Shown piece after piece: positions 62,164-64,000 of a stretch of 64,000 nucleotides of DNA. Both the position numbers and the translations under genes were made by a program. The notes under the pieces are model-generated. The model was not told where the DNA came from. It did no database searches and worked only from the letters and a program-made list of their open reading frames with translations. The DNA comes from Dyadobacter sp. (GTDB lineage: Bacteria; Bacteroidota; Bacteroidia; Cytophagales; Spirosomataceae): the NCBI RefSeq assembly GCF_017744695.1, contig NZ_JAGIAS010000005.1, positions 248,001 through 312,000 on the forward strand, read 5' to 3'. Each line of letters opens with the position of its first letter. The first letter of the stretch is position 1.

Positions 62164-62715
62164 ATGAAAATAACAGGTATATTTGAGATAGTGCCGAACA
62201 GCTTGTATTCTGTGCAATTTGGTGGTGGGCCCGACCATGAATTTTCAAAGACATTCCGGCTATGGCGGGATATGACATACCTCGAATGGTTCTTTGAGTC
62301 GAATTATGAGGATTTATTGAGATTTTGGGGGTATATGTCGATTGAGGAGGCTGTAAAAGTTACCAAGGCCGAGGCGTACAAACTTAATGGTACATTGCTA
62401 ACCGCGGCGTCGGCTGGCACGCGAGGTGATTCTGCGAATTTATCTGCGATATTCAGGCCGTTACATCCTGCAACATGGCGCCTGGACGACTTTGAAAAAA
62501 GCAAGGCCAGGGGACTTCGCAAGCACAGTTGGTTACGTATTTATGCGATTAGGTTGGGTGTTAATCGGTTTGTAATAACAGGTGGCGCAATTAAATTGAC
62601 GCGAACTATGAATGAACGCGAGCATTTGAACGAGGAATTAAAGAAACTGGAAGAAGTTTGTAGTTTTTTGAAAGGAGATCAAAAAGATGAATTTGGATTG
62701 TTTGAATTATTCTAA
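62164..62715 (+). CDS. Hypothetical protein, candidate toxin of a toxin-antitoxin-like pair
   Basis: This 183-residue cytosolic protein starts MKITGIFEIVPNSLYSVQFGG. The N-terminal part has an aromatic-rich segment (FRLWRDMTYLEWFFESNYEDLLRFWG). The C-terminal half has FRPLHPATWRLDDFEKSKARGLRKHSWLRIYAIRLGVNRFVITGGAIKLTRTMNEREHLNEELKKLEEVCSFL. The block RIYAIRLGVNRFVITGGAIKLT followed by a helix is reminiscent of RelE/HigB-like toxin strands, and a helix-turn-helix gene follows after 13 bases in the same direction. No catalytic residue can be named. The low-GC composition differs from its neighbours. Confidence 0.7.
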   Translation: MKITGIFEIVPNSLYSVQFGGGPDHEFSKTFRLWRDMTYLEWFFESNYEDLLRFWGYMSIEEAVKVTKAEAYKLNGTLLTAASAGTRGDSANLSAIFRPLHPATWRLDDFEKSKARGLRKHSWLRIYAIRLGVNRFVITGGAIKLTRTMNEREHLNEELKKLEEVCSFLKGDQKDEFGLFELF

Positions 62716-62728
62716 AACTTGAAATGAG

Positions 62729-63067
62729 ATGGACGCAATAACTAAATTAAAGCTAATGGCCGTGCCCGACACCGAATGGATAAAGGAGGCGACATTTCGA
62801 CAGGAGAATGAATATTGGCTGGATGTGTCGTCTGACATCGCCTTGGCAGTATTAAGGACCCTGCGCAAAAAGGAATTGACGCAACGAGATCTTGCCGAAC
62901 TCATGGGTTGTTCCCCTCAATACATTAGCAAAATCCTGAAAGGCTCGGAGAACCTCACACTGGAAACGATCTGTAAAATGGAAAAGGTGCTTCAAATCAA
63001 GCTGATTGAAACACCTTATAGCCATTTGCGTGACACTAGGCCTTCTTCTCAACCGGAACAACAATAA
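62729..63067 (+). CDS. XRE-family helix-turn-helix protein, candidate antitoxin
   Basis: This 112-residue protein has a helix-turn-helix (about 50-95: LRKKELTQRDLAELMGCSPQYISKILKGSENLTLETICKMEKVL) after an N-terminal segment with KEATFRQENEYWLDVSSDIALAVL. Such N-terminal helices followed by a C-terminal XRE domain occur in HigA/MqsA-like antitoxins encoded after their toxin. It lies 13 bases after the candidate toxin and probably represses the operon. Its last 32 bases overlap the end of the convergent HtrA gene. Confidence 0.85.
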   Translation: MDAITKLKLMAVPDTEWIKEATFRQENEYWLDVSSDIALAVLRTLRKKELTQRDLAELMGCSPQYISKILKGSENLTLETICKMEKVLQIKLIETPYSHLRDTRPSSQPEQQ

Positions 63068-63962
63068 AGTTGAGCAGTTCCGTGTGCCGGATCACCGAAA
63101 TGTCCGTCATGCGCAGAATGTCGCGTGTTGTGAGCGCTTTGAAAAGCTCATTGGAATTGCGTACCGGCTTGCCGTTGAACGAAACGATAATGTCGCCTTC
63201 CATTAGCTGAGAGCGCGATGCGGGCGTGTTAGGCTCAATATGCGTGATGAAAATTCCCTCGTGGTTGGGTAGTTTGTGGTGCTGACGAACGCGCTCATTC
63301 AAGGGGACATCCTGTAATTGCAGCCCCAGGTAGGCCTTGAATACTTTACCGTCGCGGATCAGTTGGCGGGCGATTTCCTTGGCCGTATTAATATCGACAG
63401 AGAAGCTCAGTCCCTGAGCACCTTGAATGACTGCCGTATTTACCCCAATCACTTCACCGTCGGTATTGATCATCGGGCCGCCCGAGTTGCCCGGGTTTAG
63501 CGCCGCGTCCGACTGGATTACATTATCAACAAACCGCCCCGATTGCGTTTGCAGTGTCCGGCCGAGTGCGCTAACCACGCCCGTTGTCACGGTGTGCTGG
63601 TAACCGTACGGGTTCCCGATAGCGATCACGAACTGTCCGATCTGCAATGCACCAGAATCGCCGAGTTTGGCTACCGAATAGCCCTGGGTGTATATTTTCA
63701 GGATAGCGAGGTCGGTATCCGGGTCTTTGCCTATGAGCGTTGCTTCGATCTCATTCTCGTTCAGAAGGCTTACCATTATCTTCTCCGCACCGTCGACTAC
63801 GTGGCTATTGGTGAAGACGAGCCCGTCGGAAGAGAATATGAATCCCGAGCCGGAGCCGGCCGGTCGTATTTTTCCATTGACTGTTTTGAATATATCGATT
63901 TTTACAACGGCATTTTTGATCTGATCAACCGCGCCGATGATCATGCTTGAAAAGGTGTCCAT
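63036..63962 (-). CDS. HtrA/DegP-like serine protease with PDZ domain, no signal peptide
   Basis: This 308-residue trypsin-fold protease has the triad His54 (TNSHVVDG), Asp84 (DPDTDLAIL) and Ser160 (NPGNSGGP), and a C-terminal PDZ domain (about 210-300: EGIFITHIEPNTPASRSQLMEGDIIVSFNGKPVRN). Normal HtrA proteins have an export signal or membrane anchor, but this one starts MDTFSSMIIGAVDQIKNAVVKI with neither, so a cytoplasmic location is inferred. An in-frame start further upstream is not visible. Its role would be cytosolic protein quality control or regulation. Its end overlaps the XRE gene on the opposite strand. Confidence 0.92.
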   Translation of the reverse strand: MDTFSSMIIGAVDQIKNAVVKIDIFKTVNGKIRPAGSGSGFIFSSDGLVFTNSHVVDGAEKIMVSLLNENEIEATLIGKDPDTDLAILKIYTQGYSVAKLGDSGALQIGQFVIAIGNPYGYQHTVTTGVVSALGRTLQTQSGRFVDNVIQSDAALNPGNSGGPMINTDGEVIGVNTAVIQGAQGLSFSVDINTAKEIARQLIRDGKVFKAYLGLQLQDVPLNERVRQHHKLPNHEGIFITHIEPNTPASRSQLMEGDIIVSFNGKPVRNSNELFKALTTRDILRMTDISVIRHTELLNFIVVPVEKKA

Positions 63963-64000
63963 AGCTGCTGGGTATCGTTTTGGTAAAGCCTGTTCAAAAA

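Noticed and set aside
1..64000. tRNA, rRNA, insertion sequences or prophage genes
   Set aside because: No tRNA-like cloverleaf, rRNA segment, transposase, integrase or phage structural gene was noticed. A dedicated search with a tRNA finder would be decisive.

Overview
The window looks like chromosome of a Bacteroidota bacterium of the Cytophagales, most like Dyadobacter or a close Spirosomataceae relative. This is inferred from family content, since no search was possible. The grounds are three SusC/SusD pairs, proteins with C-terminal type IX secretion (T9SS) sorting domains, a DUF1553/DUF1501 pair, a bacillithiol-linked YtxJ protein, and promoters of the Bacteroidota form (TTG, about 19-22 bases, TAnnTTTG). 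No tRNA, rRNA, insertion sequence, integrase or CRISPR array was seen.

Layout. 1-1760: the 3' end of a secreted M43-type metalloprotease and a small unknown protein. 2126-8980: SusC and SusD followed by a 5'-nucleotidase split over two overlapping genes, probably a nucleotide or phospho-compound scavenging locus. 9257-13907: an antiporter, P450 and Dps on the minus strand, then SYLF and KTSC proteins. 14432-20075: a TonB receptor, a GMC oxidoreductase and a CE1-type esterase. 20255-23697: a damaged S8 protease and two tandem beta-barrel-like paralogues. 23727-28468: a DUF1553 cytochrome/LamG lipoprotein with a DUF1501 Tat protein. 28820-32710: a zinc peptidase, a DUF4287 protein and a response regulator/PAS kinase pair. 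32809-40308: a second SusCD pair followed by a small protein, a metallo-beta-lactamase-fold protein and an alpha/beta hydrolase. 40489-45761: small membrane proteins, an alcohol dehydrogenase, a barrel-like protein and two secreted propeller-like proteins. 45929-50815: the third SusCD pair. 50913-55000: Crp-like regulator, atypical SDR, DeoR regulator divergent from a small DUF4406-like protein, and a sensor kinase. 55021-61339: an outer-membrane TonB-type barrel divergent from a giant hybrid sensor kinase. 61570-63962: YtxJ, a toxin-antitoxin-like pair and an HtrA-type protease.

The most unusual structure is in the spaces between genes. Several hold arrays of an 8-base unit (GAATGAGT type) or a 10-base unit (GGTCAGGTGT type), usually as two inverted arms. 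The 8-base arrays begin at the stop codon of the neighbouring gene, and each arm presents TGA codons in all frames to the gene reading into it. Two 10-base elements about 8 kb apart share a 24-base segment with one difference, so they look like copies of one dispersed element. By contrast, two other convergent gene pairs here have stop codons that touch with no spacer.

Other points worth checking are a subtilase that has lost its catalytic serine region and is also frameshifted, a DeoR promoter embedded in four exactly 10-base-phased repeats, an SDR lacking the Tyr-x3-Lys pair, and a candidate toxin-antitoxin pair at 62164-63067.
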